Of a stretch of DNA of 64,000 bases, positions 45,071-55,426 are shown in pieces. The DNA lies in the NCBI RefSeq assembly GCF_022750635.1, contig NZ_JAJKBG010000006.1, positions 62,001-126,000 of the forward strand. The letters run 5' to 3'. Every line of letters starts with the position of its first letter. Position 1 is the stretch's first letter. This DNA is from Brevundimonas pishanensis (lineage in GTDB: Bacteria; Pseudomonadota; Alphaproteobacteria; Caulobacterales; Caulobacteraceae). A program made the position numbers and the translations under genes. Below the pieces are notes generated by a model that made no database searches, was not told where the DNA came from, and worked only from the letters and a program-made list of their open reading frames with translations.

Positions 45071-46120
45071 GTGTCCGAATCCGAAGTCCTCACCCGTATC
45101 GAGTCCGGCGTTGGCCGCATCACGCTGAACCGGCCCAAGGCGATCCACGCCCTGAACCGCGCCATGTGCGAGGCGATGATTGACGCCCTGGTCGCGTGGA
45201 AGTCGGATGACAGGGTCGCCTCGGTCCTTATCGACCACGCGGGCGAGCGCGGCTTCTGTGCGGGCGGCGACATCCGCATGATCGCCGAAAGCGGCGCAGG
45301 CGATGCCTCGGAAGCCGAGGCCTTTTTCCATACCGAATATCAGCTGAACAATCTGATGTTCGAATACCCCAAGCCGATCACGGCCATCGTGGACGGTATC
45401 GTCATGGGCGGCGGCGTGGGCATTTCCGAGCCTGCCGCTGTGCGCATCGCCACCGAGCGCACCACCTATGCCATGCCGGAAACGGGCATCGGCCTGTTCC
45501 CCGATGTGGGCGGCGGCTGGTTCCTGCCCCGCCTTCCGGGCCAGGCGGGCGTGTGGCTGGCGCTGACGGGCGCGCGTCTGAAGGCCGCCGATACGGTCGC
45601 TCTGGGCATCCACACCCACTATGTGGCGTCGGATGTCGTCGAGGCGCTGAAGGCCGACCTGCTGGCCAATCCGTCCGATCCCAAGGCCGTGGCTGATCGC
45701 GTATCGGGCGATGCGGGCGAGGCACCGCTGGCTGCGCATCGTGAGGCCATCGACCGCCTCTTTGCTTTCGACACGATTGAGGAAATCTTCGCGGCGCTGG
45801 AAGCCGATGGCTCCGAATGGGCACTGAAACAGCTGGCGACGCTGAAGACCAAGTCGCCGCAATCGCTGAAGGTTTCGCTTCGCCAAATCCGCGAGGGCGC
45901 GAAGATGGAGACCTTCGCCGACAACATGGCGATGGAATATGCGCTGGGTGGCCGCGTCGTCTCCACGCACGATTTCCAGGAGGGCGTCCGCGCCGTCATC
46001 ATCGACAAGGACAACGCCCCTAACTGGCAACCCGCAGACATCGCGGGCGTCAGTGACGACATGATCGAGGCGCTGTTTGCCCCTCTGCCGCAAGACCAAT
46101 CTTGGACGCCGCTGGCTTAA
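45071..46120 (+). CDS. 3-hydroxyisobutyryl-CoA hydrolase
   Basis: The 349-residue enzyme is a crotonase-superfamily member with RGFCAGGDIRMI (oxyanion hole) and the hydrolase-type segment MGGGVGISEPAAVRIATERTTYAMPETGIGLFPDVGGGWFLPRL that distinguishes HIBCH from enoyl-CoA hydratases. It releases 3-hydroxyisobutyrate from its CoA ester in valine catabolism, so the reactive methacrylyl-CoA does not accumulate. The GTG at 45071 follows GGGAG by six bases and is preferred to the TTG at 45056. Confidence 0.92.
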   Translation: MSESEVLTRIESGVGRITLNRPKAIHALNRAMCEAMIDALVAWKSDDRVASVLIDHAGERGFCAGGDIRMIAESGAGDASEAEAFFHTEYQLNNLMFEYPKPITAIVDGIVMGGGVGISEPAAVRIATERTTYAMPETGIGLFPDVGGGWFLPRLPGQAGVWLALTGARLKAADTVALGIHTHYVASDVVEALKADLLANPSDPKAVADRVSGDAGEAPLAAHREAIDRLFAFDTIEEIFAALEADGSEWALKQLATLKTKSPQSLKVSLRQIREGAKMETFADNMAMEYALGGRVVSTHDFQEGVRAVIIDKDNAPNWQPADIAGVSDDMIEALFAPLPQDQSWTPLA

Positions 46121-46152
46121 TCAAGCGACGCCAACTCTAGGGAGTAACGACC

Positions 46153-47049
46153 ATGACCAAGATCGCATTTATCGGCCTCGGCAATATGGGCGGCGGCATG
46201 GCTGCCAATCAGGCCAAGGCGGGCCACGAGGTCTTCGCCTTTGACCTGTCGGCCGATGCGTTGAAGCGCGCCGAGGCGGCAGGCTGCGAGCCTGTGAACT
46301 CGGTTGCCGATGCCGTAAAGGACGCCGAGGTGGTCATCACCATGCTGCCCGCGGGCCCGCATGTGTTGAAGGTCTATTCCGAACAGGTTCTGGGCGTGGC
46401 CCCGAAATCGGCGCTTCTGCTGGACTGCTCGACTATCGACGTGGAAACCGCTCGCAAGGTGGCTGCGCTCGCGACCGAGGCTGGCTACACCTTCGCCGAC
46501 GCCCCCGTTTCGGGCGGCACGGCGGCGGCTGAGGCCGGAACTCTGGCCTTCATGGTCGGCTGTGACGAGGGGGTCTTTGCAAAGGTCGAGGCGGCGCTGG
46601 AGCCGATGAGCCGCATCACTATCCGCGCGGGCGACCATGGTGCGGGTCAGGCGGCCAAGATCTGCAACAACATGCTGCTGGGCATTTCGATGATCGGCAC
46701 CTGCGAGGCCATCGCCCTTGCAGAAAAGCTGGGCCTCGACCCCGAGCGTTTCTTCGAGATCGCGTCCAAGTCGTCCGGCCAGTGCTGGAGCGTGACCAGC
46801 TACTATCCGTGGCCCGGCCCCGTGCCGACCGCCCCGTCCAACCGCAACTATGAAGGCGGCTTTGCCACCGCCATGATGCTCAAGGACCTGAAGCTGGCCC
46901 AAGATACCGCCGCCAAAGCCGGAGCCTCCACACCGCTCGCCGCCCAAGCCGAGGCCCTCTACGCCCTCTTCAACAACCTCGGCAACGGCCACCGCGACTT
47001 CTCAGCGATGCTGGAGATGCTGCGGGGCAGCCAGCCTAAAGCCCTGTAA
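46153..47049 (+). CDS. mmsB: 3-hydroxyisobutyrate dehydrogenase
   Basis: MmsB oxidises 3-hydroxyisobutyrate to methylmalonate semialdehyde with NAD. The N-terminal Rossmann motif is IAFIGLGNMGGGMAANQAKAGHEV. The substrate signature APVSGGTAAAEAGTLAFMVG and the catalytic lysine region GAGQAAKICNNMLLGISMIGTCEA are present. At 298 residues it is full length. It closes the valine operon and is followed by a clear terminator. Confidence 0.95.
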   Translation: MTKIAFIGLGNMGGGMAANQAKAGHEVFAFDLSADALKRAEAAGCEPVNSVADAVKDAEVVITMLPAGPHVLKVYSEQVLGVAPKSALLLDCSTIDVETARKVAALATEAGYTFADAPVSGGTAAAEAGTLAFMVGCDEGVFAKVEAALEPMSRITIRAGDHGAGQAAKICNNMLLGISMIGTCEAIALAEKLGLDPERFFEIASKSSGQCWSVTSYYPWPGPVPTAPSNRNYEGGFATAMMLKDLKLAQDTAAKAGASTPLAAQAEALYALFNNLGNGHRDFSAMLEMLRGSQPKAL

Positions 47050-47062
47050 ATCGACAACAACG

Positions 47063-47094
47063 AAACCCCGAGCCTTCAGAAAGCTCGGGGTTTT
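47063..47094 (+). terminator. Rho-independent terminator after mmsB
   Basis: AAACCCCGAGC (47063-47073) pairs with GCTCGGGGTTT (47083-47093) over a nine-base loop, with a TTTT tail. Confidence 0.88.
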
Positions 47095-47154
47095 GCGTAT
47101 CTGAGGGACTACATTTGCTGAGGACGTCGCCCCGCCTTGGCGCTACAAGGCGGC

Positions 47155-47703
47155 ATGACCCTTATCGTTTTTAACAAGCCGTTTGATGTGTTGAGCCAGT
47201 TCACCGACAAGGCGACGGAAGGCTCGGAGCGTCGGACGTTGTCCGATTTCATCGACGTGCCGAACGTCTATCCGGCGGGGCGTCTGGATCGGGACAGTGA
47301 GGGGCTGATGCTGCTGACCGACGACGGGCGGCTGCAGGCGCGGATTTCGGATCCGAAATACAAGACCAAGAAAACCTATCTGGCCCACGTCGAGGGCATC
47401 GCCACCGAAGAGCAGATGGAACAGCTGCGCCGTGGTGTGATGCTGAAGGACGGCATGACCCGTCCTGCCGAGGCCGAACTGATCGACGACCCCAACCTGT
47501 GGGAGCGCATCCCGCCGATCCGCGTGCGCAAGAGCGTGCCGGATAGCTGGATCAAGGTGACGATTGCCGAGGGCCGTAACCGTCAGGTGCGGCGTATGTG
47601 CGCGGCGGTGAACCTGCCGTGCCTTCGCCTCGTGCGCTGGAGCGTGGGCCGCTGGACGCTGGACGGCCTTGCCCCCGGCGAATGGATGGAAGTCGAGCGC
47701 TAG
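47155..47703 (+). CDS. rluE: Ribosomal large-subunit pseudouridine synthase, RluE-like
   Basis: The 182-residue enzyme lacks an S4 domain and starts directly with the RsuA/RluE-type catalytic domain: [15 protein letters not shown], then [20 protein letters not shown], with the catalytic Asp in RLDRDSEG, followed by KTYLAHVEG and [27 protein letters not shown]. RluE modifies U2457 of E. coli 23S rRNA; the exact site here is inferred. ATG at 47155 has AAGG just upstream and gives the family start. Confidence 0.88.
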   Translation: MTLIVFNKPFDVLSQFTDKATEGSERRTLSDFIDVPNVYPAGRLDRDSEGLMLLTDDGRLQARISDPKYKTKKTYLAHVEGIATEEQMEQLRRGVMLKDGMTRPAEAELIDDPNLWERIPPIRVRKSVPDSWIKVTIAEGRNRQVRRMCAAVNLPCLRLVRWSVGRWTLDGLAPGEWMEVER

Positions 47704-47708
47704 AAATG

Positions 47709-47746
47709 AAAAGCCCCGAACGGCTGGCGAACCGTTCGGGGCTTTT
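47709..47746. terminator. Bidirectional terminator between rluE and acs
   Basis: AAAAGCCCCGAACGG (47709-47723) pairs perfectly with CCGTTCGGGGCTTTT (47732-47746), eight-base loop. The A- and T-runs allow it to act on both converging transcripts. Confidence 0.9.
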
Positions 47747-47774
47747 GCCGTTCAGGGCCTGAGCGGGGGACGGA

Positions 47775-49712
47775 TCAGGCGGCTGCGCGGTTCTTGACCA
47801 GATCGTCCACCACGGACGGATCGGCGAGGGTTGAGGTATCGCCCAGAGCGCCGACCTCGTTCTCGGCGATCTTGCGCAGGATGCGGCGCATAATCTTGCC
47901 CGAACGGGTCTTGGGCAGGCCGGGGGCCCACTGGATTACATCGGGCGCGGCAATCGGGCCGATCTCGTTGCGCACGTGGGCAACGAGGGCCTTGCGCAGG
48001 TCCTCGGTCGGCTCGACACCAGCATTCAGCGTCACATAGGCATAGATGCCCTGACCCTTGATGTCGTGCGGGAAGCCGACGACGGCGGCCTCGGCCACAT
48101 CGTCGTGCAGAACGAGGGCGCTTTCGACCTCGGCGGTGCCCATGCGGTGGCCCGACACATTGATCACGTCATCGACGCGGCCGGTGATCCAGTAATCGCC
48201 GTCCTCGTCACGGCGGCAGCCGTCACCGGTGAAATACTTGCCCGCATAGGTCGAGAAATAGGTTTCGAAGAAGCGCTGGTGGTCGCCATACACGGTGCGC
48301 ATCTGGCCGGGCCAACTGTCGGTGATGCATAGGTTGCCCTCGGTCACGCCTTCCAGAACCTGACCCTCGGCATCGACGATCTGAAGCTCCACACCCGGTA
48401 GCGGCTTGGTGGCGGAGCCGGGCTTGAGGTCCGTCGCCCCCGGTAGCGGCGAGATCAGGATGCCGCCCGTCTCGGTCTGCCACCATGTGTCGACGATGGG
48501 CAGTTTGGAGTTACCGACGACTTCGTAATACCAGCGCCAAGCCTCGGGGTTGATCGGCTCGCCCACGGTGCCGAGCAGGCGCAAGGACGCGCGGCTGGAT
48601 GACTTCACAGGCTCGTCGCCTTCCTTCATCAGGGCGCGAAGGGCGGTGGGGGCGGTGTAGAAGACGTTGACATTGTGTTTGTCGATGACTTCCCAGCAGC
48701 GCGACACGCTCGGATAGTTCGGCACGCCTTCGAACAGCAGCGTGGTGGCCGCATTCGAGAGCGGGCCGTAGACGCCGTAGGAGTGACCTGTCACCCAGCC
48801 CACATCGGCGGTGCACCAATAGACCTCGCCTGGGCGGTAATCGAACACATGCTGGTGCGTCCACGACGCCCAGACCAGATAGCCGCCGGTGGTGTGCAGC
48901 ACGCCCTTGGGCTTACCCGTCGAACCCGAGGTATAGAGGATGAACAGCGGGTCCTCGGCGTTCATCGGCTCGGGCGGGCAGTCGGGGCTGGCAGCATCGA
49001 CGGCCGTTTTCCAGTCGATGTCGCGGCCATCAACCATCGGAACGTCGGCGTCGGTGTGGCGCAGGACGAGGACCTTTTTGACCGACACCTTCTCCAGCGC
49101 CTTGTCGACATTGGCCTTCAGCGGGACCTTGCGGCCGCCGCGGCAGCCTTCGTTGGCGGTGATGACAAAGGTGCTTTCGCAGTCCTCGATCCGGCCCGCG
49201 ATACTATCGGGTGAGAAGCCGCCGAAGATGACCGAGTGCACCGCGCCGATGCGCGCGCAGGCCAGCATGGCATAGGCCGCTTCGGGCACCATCGGCATGT
49301 ACAGGGTGACGCGGTCGCCCTTCTTCACGCCCTCGGCCTTCAGCACATCGGCGAGGCGGCAGACCTGCTCATGCAGTTCGCCATAGGTGATCTTGCGGCT
49401 GTCGGTGGGCTCGTCGCCTTCCCAGATGATGGCGACCTCGTCCTTGCGGGCGGGCAGGTGGCGGTCGATGCAGTTGGCCGAGACGTTCAGCACACCGTCC
49501 TCGAACCATTTGATGCGGAAGTCGTCCTTGTTGAACGATACGTCCTTTATCTTGGTCGGGAAGGTCATCCAGTCCAGGCGTTTTGCGACCTTGGACCAAT
49601 AGGCGACGGGATTGTCGCGTGCCTCCTTCCGCGCTGCTTCATAGGCTGCGGCGTCCATGTACGAACGGGCAGCGAGGTCACTGAATACTGGATAGATGAG
49701 CGGATCAGGCAC
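47775..49712 (-). CDS. acs: Acetyl-CoA synthetase
   Basis: Acs activates acetate through acetyl-AMP to acetyl-CoA. The ANL-family P-loop is [12 protein letters not shown], followed by the WWQTETGG motif, [38 protein letters not shown] hinge region and [11 protein letters not shown], whose lysine is the usual acetylation switch. At 645 residues it is full length. Start is GTG at 49712 with GGAGGA nine bases upstream. The adjacent porin and the CrbS/CrbR-like pair suggest acetate-responsive control. Confidence 0.96.
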   Translation of the reverse strand: MPDPLIYPVFSDLAARSYMDAAAYEAARKEARDNPVAYWSKVAKRLDWMTFPTKIKDVSFNKDDFRIKWFEDGVLNVSANCIDRHLPARKDEVAIIWEGDEPTDSRKITYGELHEQVCRLADVLKAEGVKKGDRVTLYMPMVPEAAYAMLACARIGAVHSVIFGGFSPDSIAGRIEDCESTFVITANEGCRGGRKVPLKANVDKALEKVSVKKVLVLRHTDADVPMVDGRDIDWKTAVDAASPDCPPEPMNAEDPLFILYTSGSTGKPKGVLHTTGGYLVWASWTHQHVFDYRPGEVYWCTADVGWVTGHSYGVYGPLSNAATTLLFEGVPNYPSVSRCWEVIDKHNVNVFYTAPTALRALMKEGDEPVKSSSRASLRLLGTVGEPINPEAWRWYYEVVGNSKLPIVDTWWQTETGGILISPLPGATDLKPGSATKPLPGVELQIVDAEGQVLEGVTEGNLCITDSWPGQMRTVYGDHQRFFETYFSTYAGKYFTGDGCRRDEDGDYWITGRVDDVINVSGHRMGTAEVESALVLHDDVAEAAVVGFPHDIKGQGIYAYVTLNAGVEPTEDLRKALVAHVRNEIGPIAAPDVIQWAPGLPKTRSGKIMRRILRKIAENEVGALGDTSTLADPSVVDDLVKNRAAA

Positions 49713-49740
49713 GCGATAATTCCTCCGATGATATCCTGTC

Positions 49741-49762
49741 GGCCTCTGGTTTTTCCGAGGCC
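49741..49762 (-). other. Hairpin between the porin and acs genes
   Basis: GGCCTC (49741-49746) and GAGGCC (49757-49762) form a short stem without a T-tract. It could influence the relative expression of porin and acs if the two are co-transcribed, but is weak evidence on its own. Confidence 0.35.
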
Positions 49763-49771
49763 GTTCAGGAC

Positions 49772-51127
49772 TTAAAAGCCGTATTTTGCGAACAAGGTCA
49801 GGCGGGTCATATCGCCTGATAGATTGTTCTCGAGCTTGCGTTCACCGAACATAAGTTCGGCCCCGACATCCAGACCCGCAAGCGGGGTGTAGATCAAGTT
49901 CCCGCGAACGCTGCTGGCAGACTTGGTGACGCCAAGTCCGGTCAGGGATGTCGGATTGTCGATGGACTGGTGGGCCAGCATCAGCGACGAGCGCCAGCCC
50001 GGCGACCAGATGTGACGATAGCCGACGTAGCCGCCGATCACGCCGATGGCTTCCAGATCGCCGTTGGCGTCCAGCACGGCGTCGTTGGACAGGTTCAAGC
50101 CCAGATAGCGCCCGATGCCTTCGCCGCCGGTCAGGACAAAACGGATGTCGTCCTGTGAGCCGACCTTGATCTTGCCCGTCGCCGACAGACCCCAGCCGAG
50201 GACCGAGCTGTCGATATTGGCCGCCGGATTTTCGTGACGCAGTTGGCGGACAAGTCCCGACATCTGGAACTCGCCCCACGGACGGGCGACCAGATAGCGC
50301 GCGACGATATCGGGCATCAGATTGTCGTCGGACACGATGCGCGTGCCGCCGCCGAACGGGGTAACGGTGGTCTCGGGGTTCTCGACGGCGATGGCGAACG
50401 GGCCGCGCGTATAGCGCACTTGCGGCTGGCGGACGATCAGTGAACCTTCGACCGGACCGACATAGTCGGCGGTTTCTGGCATGGTGTTCAGGTTGACGAA
50501 GGTCGTCCACTCCTGACCGATCAGCCAGTTATCCACCGTGACAAAGGCCCGTCGCAGGGCGGGCGTGGAGGGGTTGGTCGTGCGCTGGTCGCCGGTACCG
50601 GGCAGGGCCTGGAAATCCATTTCCAAGCGGGCGCCGACCTTGTGGCCTGAGACGTTGCCATCAGCCGTCAGCCAGAAACGCGACTGGCGGGCGCTAAACT
50701 CGCTCTCGGCCCCTTCGGATTGGCCGCCGACAGGGATGGATCCGGGGAGGTAGAAGTCGTGCAGGGTATCGCCAACCGGGGGCGACCCGTCCGAATAGTC
50801 GCTGATCTTGGCGTCGGCTTTGATGAAACCGCCGAAGTTCAGGGTCAGATCACCGACCTGAAATCCCTTGGCGGGTGCGGCGGCAGGACGGGCGACCGGA
50901 GCAGGCGGCGGGGCTTGCTGGATGCGGATGATATCATCGGCCAATGCTTGCGTGCGGACCTGCTGGCTGGCCTGATTTTCACGGATAGCGGCCTTCAACT
51001 CCCCCAGTTCGGCCTCAAGCTGGGCAATGCGGGCTTCGAGCGCGGCCGAGTTATCCTGAGCCGACGCAGACGTAGCAGTGAGGAGCGCAGCAAACGCCAC
51101 GCCGCCCCAAAGGCGGTGGTAAGCCAT
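49772..51127 (-). CDS. DcaP-like trimeric outer-membrane porin
   Basis: The 451-residue protein has a signal peptide ([19 protein letters not shown]), a predicted coiled coil (about 27-55, [24 protein letters not shown]) and a proline-rich spacer. A beta-barrel follows, starting [15 protein letters not shown] and ending in Phe (LFAKYGF). That coiled-coil plus barrel architecture matches the DcaP family, which passes negatively charged small molecules such as dicarboxylates. GGGAGGA precedes ATG 51127. Placed between acs and the acetate-type regulators, it probably admits an organic acid. Confidence 0.85.
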   Translation of the reverse strand: MAYHRLWGGVAFAALLTATSASAQDNSAALEARIAQLEAELGELKAAIRENQASQQVRTQALADDIIRIQQAPPPAPVARPAAAPAKGFQVGDLTLNFGGFIKADAKISDYSDGSPPVGDTLHDFYLPGSIPVGGQSEGAESEFSARQSRFWLTADGNVSGHKVGARLEMDFQALPGTGDQRTTNPSTPALRRAFVTVDNWLIGQEWTTFVNLNTMPETADYVGPVEGSLIVRQPQVRYTRGPFAIAVENPETTVTPFGGGTRIVSDDNLMPDIVARYLVARPWGEFQMSGLVRQLRHENPAANIDSSVLGWGLSATGKIKVGSQDDIRFVLTGGEGIGRYLGLNLSNDAVLDANGDLEAIGVIGGYVGYRHIWSPGWRSSLMLAHQSIDNPTSLTGLGVTKSASSVRGNLIYTPLAGLDVGAELMFGERKLENNLSGDMTRLTLFAKYGF

Positions 51128-51296
51128 GATTTTCCTCCCGGTCCTGTCTTTTTTTGCAGGTCCCGAAGGCACTTTTCCGCGTCACACTGGTTTCTGACAT
51201 TAGCTAATGGTCTAATCTCGACCAAAGTAGAGACCTGTCATTCTGTCGCCATGACAGTCGGGCAGGTGTCTTCGACATTTGGATGGAAGGACGTTC

Positions 51297-51914
51297 ATGG
51301 ACCGTATCGTCGTCGCTGACGATCACCCCCTGTTCCGTGAAGCGCTTGTTTCGGCCGTGCGTAAAGCACGTCCCGAGGCAGGGGTGGTGGAATGCTCCAG
51401 CTTTGCGGAGGCTGACGCGGCCTTGGCAAAGGAGCCGGTGGATCTGTTGCTGCTGGACCTCAAACTCTCGGACGTCGAGGGTATGACGGGGCTCAATCTC
51501 GTTCGCGCCAACCATCCGGCCGTGCCGGTTGTGGTGGTCTCGGCCAGCGAGGAGCCTCACACGGTTCGCCGCACACTGGCCGTGGGCGCATCGGGGTTCA
51601 TCCCCAAGTCCGCCTCGCTGGACACCATGGTCGAAGCCATCTCGCAGGTGCTGGATGGCGAGACCTGGGCACCGGACGTCGGCGAGGCCGAGGGCGAAGA
51701 GGCTGATCTGCAAAGCCGCATCGCCAGCCTGACCCCGTCCCAGATGCGTATTCTGGAAGGCCTCAAGGCCGGCCGTCTGAACAAGCAGATTGCCTATGAC
51801 CTCGGTGTGACCGAGGCCACGATCAAGGCCCACCTGACCAGCGTGTTCCGCAAGCTGGGCGTGCAGAACCGCACGCAAGCGGTGATTCTTTCCCAGCAGA
51901 TCGATCTGGGCTGA
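51297..51914 (+). CDS. crbR: LuxR/NarL-type response regulator (CrbR/ErdR-like)
   Basis: The 205-residue regulator has a receiver domain with phospho-acceptor Asp 54 (LLLLDLKL), acidic pair VVADDH and a conserved lysine region (GFIPKSAS). A LuxR-type helix-turn-helix follows at about 140-203 (LTPSQMRILEGLKAGRLNKQIAYDLGVTEATIKAHLTSVFRKLGVQNR). ATG at 51297 with AAGGA upstream is preferred to 51279. Convergent with the hybrid kinase gene and beside acs and a porin, it matches the CrbR-type activator of acs; that assignment is by domain and neighbourhood. Confidence 0.85.
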   Translation: MDRIVVADDHPLFREALVSAVRKARPEAGVVECSSFAEADAALAKEPVDLLLLDLKLSDVEGMTGLNLVRANHPAVPVVVVSASEEPHTVRRTLAVGASGFIPKSASLDTMVEAISQVLDGETWAPDVGEAEGEEADLQSRIASLTPSQMRILEGLKAGRLNKQIAYDLGVTEATIKAHLTSVFRKLGVQNRTQAVILSQQIDLG

Positions 51915-51921
51915 CCGGCTT

Positions 51922-54900
51922 CTAGCCGTTCAGGAAGGCTTTCAGCGCCGCAGGTTTTACCGGCTTGGGCAACAGGACAGCACCGACTTCGGCTGCCTGT
52001 GCGCTCAAGCGGTCCTGCGTGGCTGCGGTAACCAGTGCGATACGGCGGATGTTCCGGGCCTTGAGCATCTTGATAAGCTCGAGCCCATCCGGTCCCGTTT
52101 CTCCCAGATGAAGATCGACCAGTGCGGCGTCGAACGGTCCAGGCAGTGCAAGCGCCTCTTGCGCAGAGTTGGCGATGGTCGGCACCGCTCCCCAACGTTT
52201 CAATAGGGCCTCGAGTGCGGCCGTGATCGGCTGTTCATTGTCCACACACAGCACGCGTTTGCCGTAGAGCGGGGTGCGCGAGGTCGCCACCGTATCGACA
52301 GGGGCCATCACAGCCTGGGTGCGTGGCGTGGAAATGCGGAATTGCGAACCGTGTCCCATGCGGGATTGCACCGACAGGGGATGCCCCAGAAGGTCGGCCA
52401 GACGCTGGGCAATGGCCAGACCCAGACCGGCGGCGGGCTCATCGACTGGTGCACCGGGCAGTCGCACAAACTCGCCAAAGATCTTGGCTCGCGCTTCGTC
52501 CGGAATACCGCGTCCGGTGTCGACGACGCAGATATCGACCCGCCCGCCCTTACGGCGCGCCCCGACAACAACGGCCCCCTTGTCGGTATAGCGTATGGCG
52601 TTGGCGACAAGGTTCTGGACCATGGAGCGGAGCAAATCGCGGTCGGTGGATATCCAGACCCGCGTCGGATGGACCCGCAACTTCAGGCCCTTGGCCTCGG
52701 CAATAGGGGTGAACTCGCGCGCGATGTCACTGAACAACTGGTTCAGGGCCAATGGTCCCACAGTGGGGTCGATACCGCCCGCCTCCAGCTTGGACAGGTT
52801 CAGCAAGGCGGTGAGCAGCCGGTGAGCGCTTTCAATCGAGCGGTCGGCATTGACGGCCAGTGTGTGGCTTTCGCTCTGTTCGACCTCGGGATCTTCGCGC
52901 AGGGCTCCGATGAAAAGGCGCGCCGCATGCAGGGGTTGCAACAGGTCGTGGCTGGCCGCGGCGAGGAAGCGGGTCTTGGAGGCGGTCGCGCGCTCGGCCA
53001 TTTCGACGGCAGCCTTGAGCTGCGTCGTGCGCTCGGTGACGCGCGCTTCCAGTTGTTCGTTGGCCTCTTCCAACTGGCGGGCGGCGCGGCGCAGGTCCGT
53101 GATGTCGGTGTAGGAGGTGACATAGGCACCGCCCGGCAGAGGCTCGCCCACCACCCGCAGAACCCGGCCATCGCTGCCGACCCGCTCATGGAAGTGACGT
53201 TGGCGACGGGACAAGGCTTCAACGCGCCGCGAGACCCATGACTCGGTCGATTCAGAGCCGTGTTCGACCTCGCCATGTTCGGCGTTGTATCGATAGACAT
53301 GGGCGATGGGCATGCCGACGTGGAGGAAGTCGTGAGGCAGGCCGAACATCTCCACGTAGGGGCGGTTCCACGCCACGACGCGCAGCTCTTCATCCACCAC
53401 GGCCACGCCCTGATCGATGTTGTCCAGTGTCGTCAGCAGCAGTTGGCGGTTGAACTGAACCGCCTGCGAGGCTTCGTCCAGCATGCGCACCACGTCCTCG
53501 GGTGCGCGGCCACCGCCGGACAGGGCGGCCCCGATAACACGGCGTGCAGCCACAGCCCCCAGAGCGCCGGCCAACATACGTTCGGCCGCGCGCGCAAGGC
53601 TGGCGTCGGCAGGATCATGGGGGCGCAGTCTTACACCGGCTTCCTCGGCCCAGACCTGGAACGCGTTGTGGGCGCGGTCCTCGCCGATGAAGCGGGCGAC
53701 GAGAACGCGCAGGTCTTCGACCGATGCGCCTGAAAGATGCCCCCGGGCCTCCAGCCACTCCGACCCCATGTGGTCTACAAAAGCGCGGGCCTGTACGCGG
53801 TCGATCAGGCCGGGGATGCTGGCGCGGGAAACCACCACATAGGTGAGAAGATTCAGCCCCAGAGACAGGAAGACGCCAGCGGCAAACGGGTCCTCAAGAC
53901 CCATCAACTCGGGGACGTCGAGCAGCATCTGCGGTGCCAGTTGCGGCAGCGCCAGCATGAACAGCCACACCGTCATACCGACCCACAGACCCGCCATGGC
54001 GCCACGGGCATGACCGTTGCGCCAAAGCACGGCACCGAAGAGGGAAGGGGCCAATTGGGCCAGCGCCGCAAACGACACCAGACCCATGGCCGCCAGCCCG
54101 CGCGACTGGTCCATAGCCTGATAGTAGAGCCACGCCAGAAACAGGATGCCGATGATGGCTGCACGACGGATGTTCAGCACCATCTTGGCCACCGGCGTAC
54201 CCGAACCTGTGCGAAGAGCACCGATCAGCGGCAAGACCAGATTGTTGGAGACCATGGCCGACAAGGCGACCGCTTCGATGATGACCATGGCCGTCGCGGC
54301 CGAGAAGCCGCCGACAAAGACGATAGAGGTCAATAGCGGCTGATGGCTCTGAAGCGGCAGGGCCAGCACCAGCAGGTCAGGGTTTGCGTCCGGAAACGCC
54401 AACCGTCCTGCAGCCACGAGCGGCAGAACGGCCAGCGAGGTAAGCAGCAGATAAAGCGGGAACAGCCATTGGGCTCTGCGTACTTCGCCCGGCTCGCCCC
54501 CTTCGACAAAGCCGACGTGGAACTGGCGCGGAAGGCAAAAGATCGCCAGCGTCGCCACAAGGGTAATCGCCCAGAAGCGGGCATTGCCTTCGGGCCATTC
54601 ACTCAAGTCCCCCAGACCTTCGCGCAGCAAGGCTGGGCTGTGGTCAGCGTTCAGCAAGAGGATGACAGCAAAGGCTGCAGCGGCCAGCAGGGCCCCCATC
54701 TTCACGATGGACTCCACGCCAATCGCCTGGATCAGACCGCGGTTATGTTCCGTCAGGTCCGGACGGCGTGCGCCGAACAGAATGGCAAACCCCGCCAGAA
54801 CGCCCGCGAGGATCAGAACAGCAAGGCTCTCGGAGCCGTGGATACCACTGTCCACATTGATCATCTCGCCGGCCATGGTCAGCGAGCGCAGTTGCAGGGC

Positions 54901-55296
54901 GATGTAGGGAAGCGATCCCAGAATGGCGACGATGGTTACCGATGCGCCCAGCACAGGGCTCTTGCCATATCGCGAGGAGAGAAAATCGGCCAGCGAGCCT
55001 GCGTTGGCCCGCTTGGCTGCAGACGCGATCCTGCGCCACAGCGGGAACAGCAGGGTCAGCCCCAGCGCCGGACCGATATAGATAGGCAGGTATTCCCAGC
55101 CGCTGCGCGCCGCCGTACCCACTGCCCCGTAATAGGTCCACGAGGTGCAGTAGATGGCCAGCGACAGCGAATACAGGCTGGGACCCAGCAGCCCCGAGCC
55201 CTTGGCCTTGATGTGCGGTCGCTCGTACCACCATGCGATGGCAAACAGGGTGGCCATATAGGCCGCCGTCATGACCAGTGTGATGAAGCTGAACAT
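51922..55296 (-). CDS. crbS: Hybrid sensor kinase with N-terminal symporter domain (CrbS/MxtR-like)
   Basis: The 1124-residue protein begins with a sodium/solute-symporter domain of about 13 helices (1-490). A linker region (about 515-600), a PAS domain (about 620-740, NIDQGVAVVDEELRVVAWNRPYVEMFGLP) and a coiled coil follow. The kinase core has phospho-accepting His 783 (AAASHDLLQPLHAARLF), an N-box NLVANAIRYTD and G-boxes DTGRGIP and GLGLAIA. A C-terminal receiver has Asp 1061 (ALVDLHLG). Symporter-PAS-kinase-receiver proteins with a LuxR partner control acetate use in Vibrio and Pseudomonas. Start at 55296 (MFSFITLV) is chosen over a GTG at 55329. Confidence 0.88.
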   Translation of the reverse strand: MFSFITLVMTAAYMATLFAIAWWYERPHIKAKGSGLLGPSLYSLSLAIYCTSWTYYGAVGTAARSGWEYLPIYIGPALGLTLLFPLWRRIASAAKRANAGSLADFLSSRYGKSPVLGASVTIVAILGSLPYIALQLRSLTMAGEMINVDSGIHGSESLAVLILAGVLAGFAILFGARRPDLTEHNRGLIQAIGVESIVKMGALLAAAAFAVILLLNADHSPALLREGLGDLSEWPEGNARFWAITLVATLAIFCLPRQFHVGFVEGGEPGEVRRAQWLFPLYLLLTSLAVLPLVAAGRLAFPDANPDLLVLALPLQSHQPLLTSIVFVGGFSAATAMVIIEAVALSAMVSNNLVLPLIGALRTGSGTPVAKMVLNIRRAAIIGILFLAWLYYQAMDQSRGLAAMGLVSFAALAQLAPSLFGAVLWRNGHARGAMAGLWVGMTVWLFMLALPQLAPQMLLDVPELMGLEDPFAAGVFLSLGLNLLTYVVVSRASIPGLIDRVQARAFVDHMGSEWLEARGHLSGASVEDLRVLVARFIGEDRAHNAFQVWAEEAGVRLRPHDPADASLARAAERMLAGALGAVAARRVIGAALSGGGRAPEDVVRMLDEASQAVQFNRQLLLTTLDNIDQGVAVVDEELRVVAWNRPYVEMFGLPHDFLHVGMPIAHVYRYNAEHGEVEHGSESTESWVSRRVEALSRRQRHFHERVGSDGRVLRVVGEPLPGGAYVTSYTDITDLRRAARQLEEANEQLEARVTERTTQLKAAVEMAERATASKTRFLAAASHDLLQPLHAARLFIGALREDPEVEQSESHTLAVNADRSIESAHRLLTALLNLSKLEAGGIDPTVGPLALNQLFSDIAREFTPIAEAKGLKLRVHPTRVWISTDRDLLRSMVQNLVANAIRYTDKGAVVVGARRKGGRVDICVVDTGRGIPDEARAKIFGEFVRLPGAPVDEPAAGLGLAIAQRLADLLGHPLSVQSRMGHGSQFRISTPRTQAVMAPVDTVATSRTPLYGKRVLCVDNEQPITAALEALLKRWGAVPTIANSAQEALALPGPFDAALVDLHLGETGPDGLELIKMLKARNIRRIALVTAATQDRLSAQAAEVGAVLLPKPVKPAALKAFLNG

Positions 55297-55366
55297 CACG
55301 GCATCTGTCCCCCGGACGGGTGGCACCACAAGGGGGCGGGTGCCCTAAAGTTGCATCGGCACACAC

Positions 55367-55397
55367 AAAACGGGCGGACCGACAATGCGATCCGCCC
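55367..55397 (-). terminator. Terminator after the MHS transporter gene (minus strand)
   Basis: On the minus strand GGGCGGA (55397-55391) pairs with TCCGCCC (55378-55372), loop of 12, followed by GTTTTGTGT. It separates the transporter from the hybrid kinase gene. Confidence 0.75.
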
Positions 55398-55426
55398 CTT
55401 CAGTACTGGTAAGGTTGTCGACTTGG

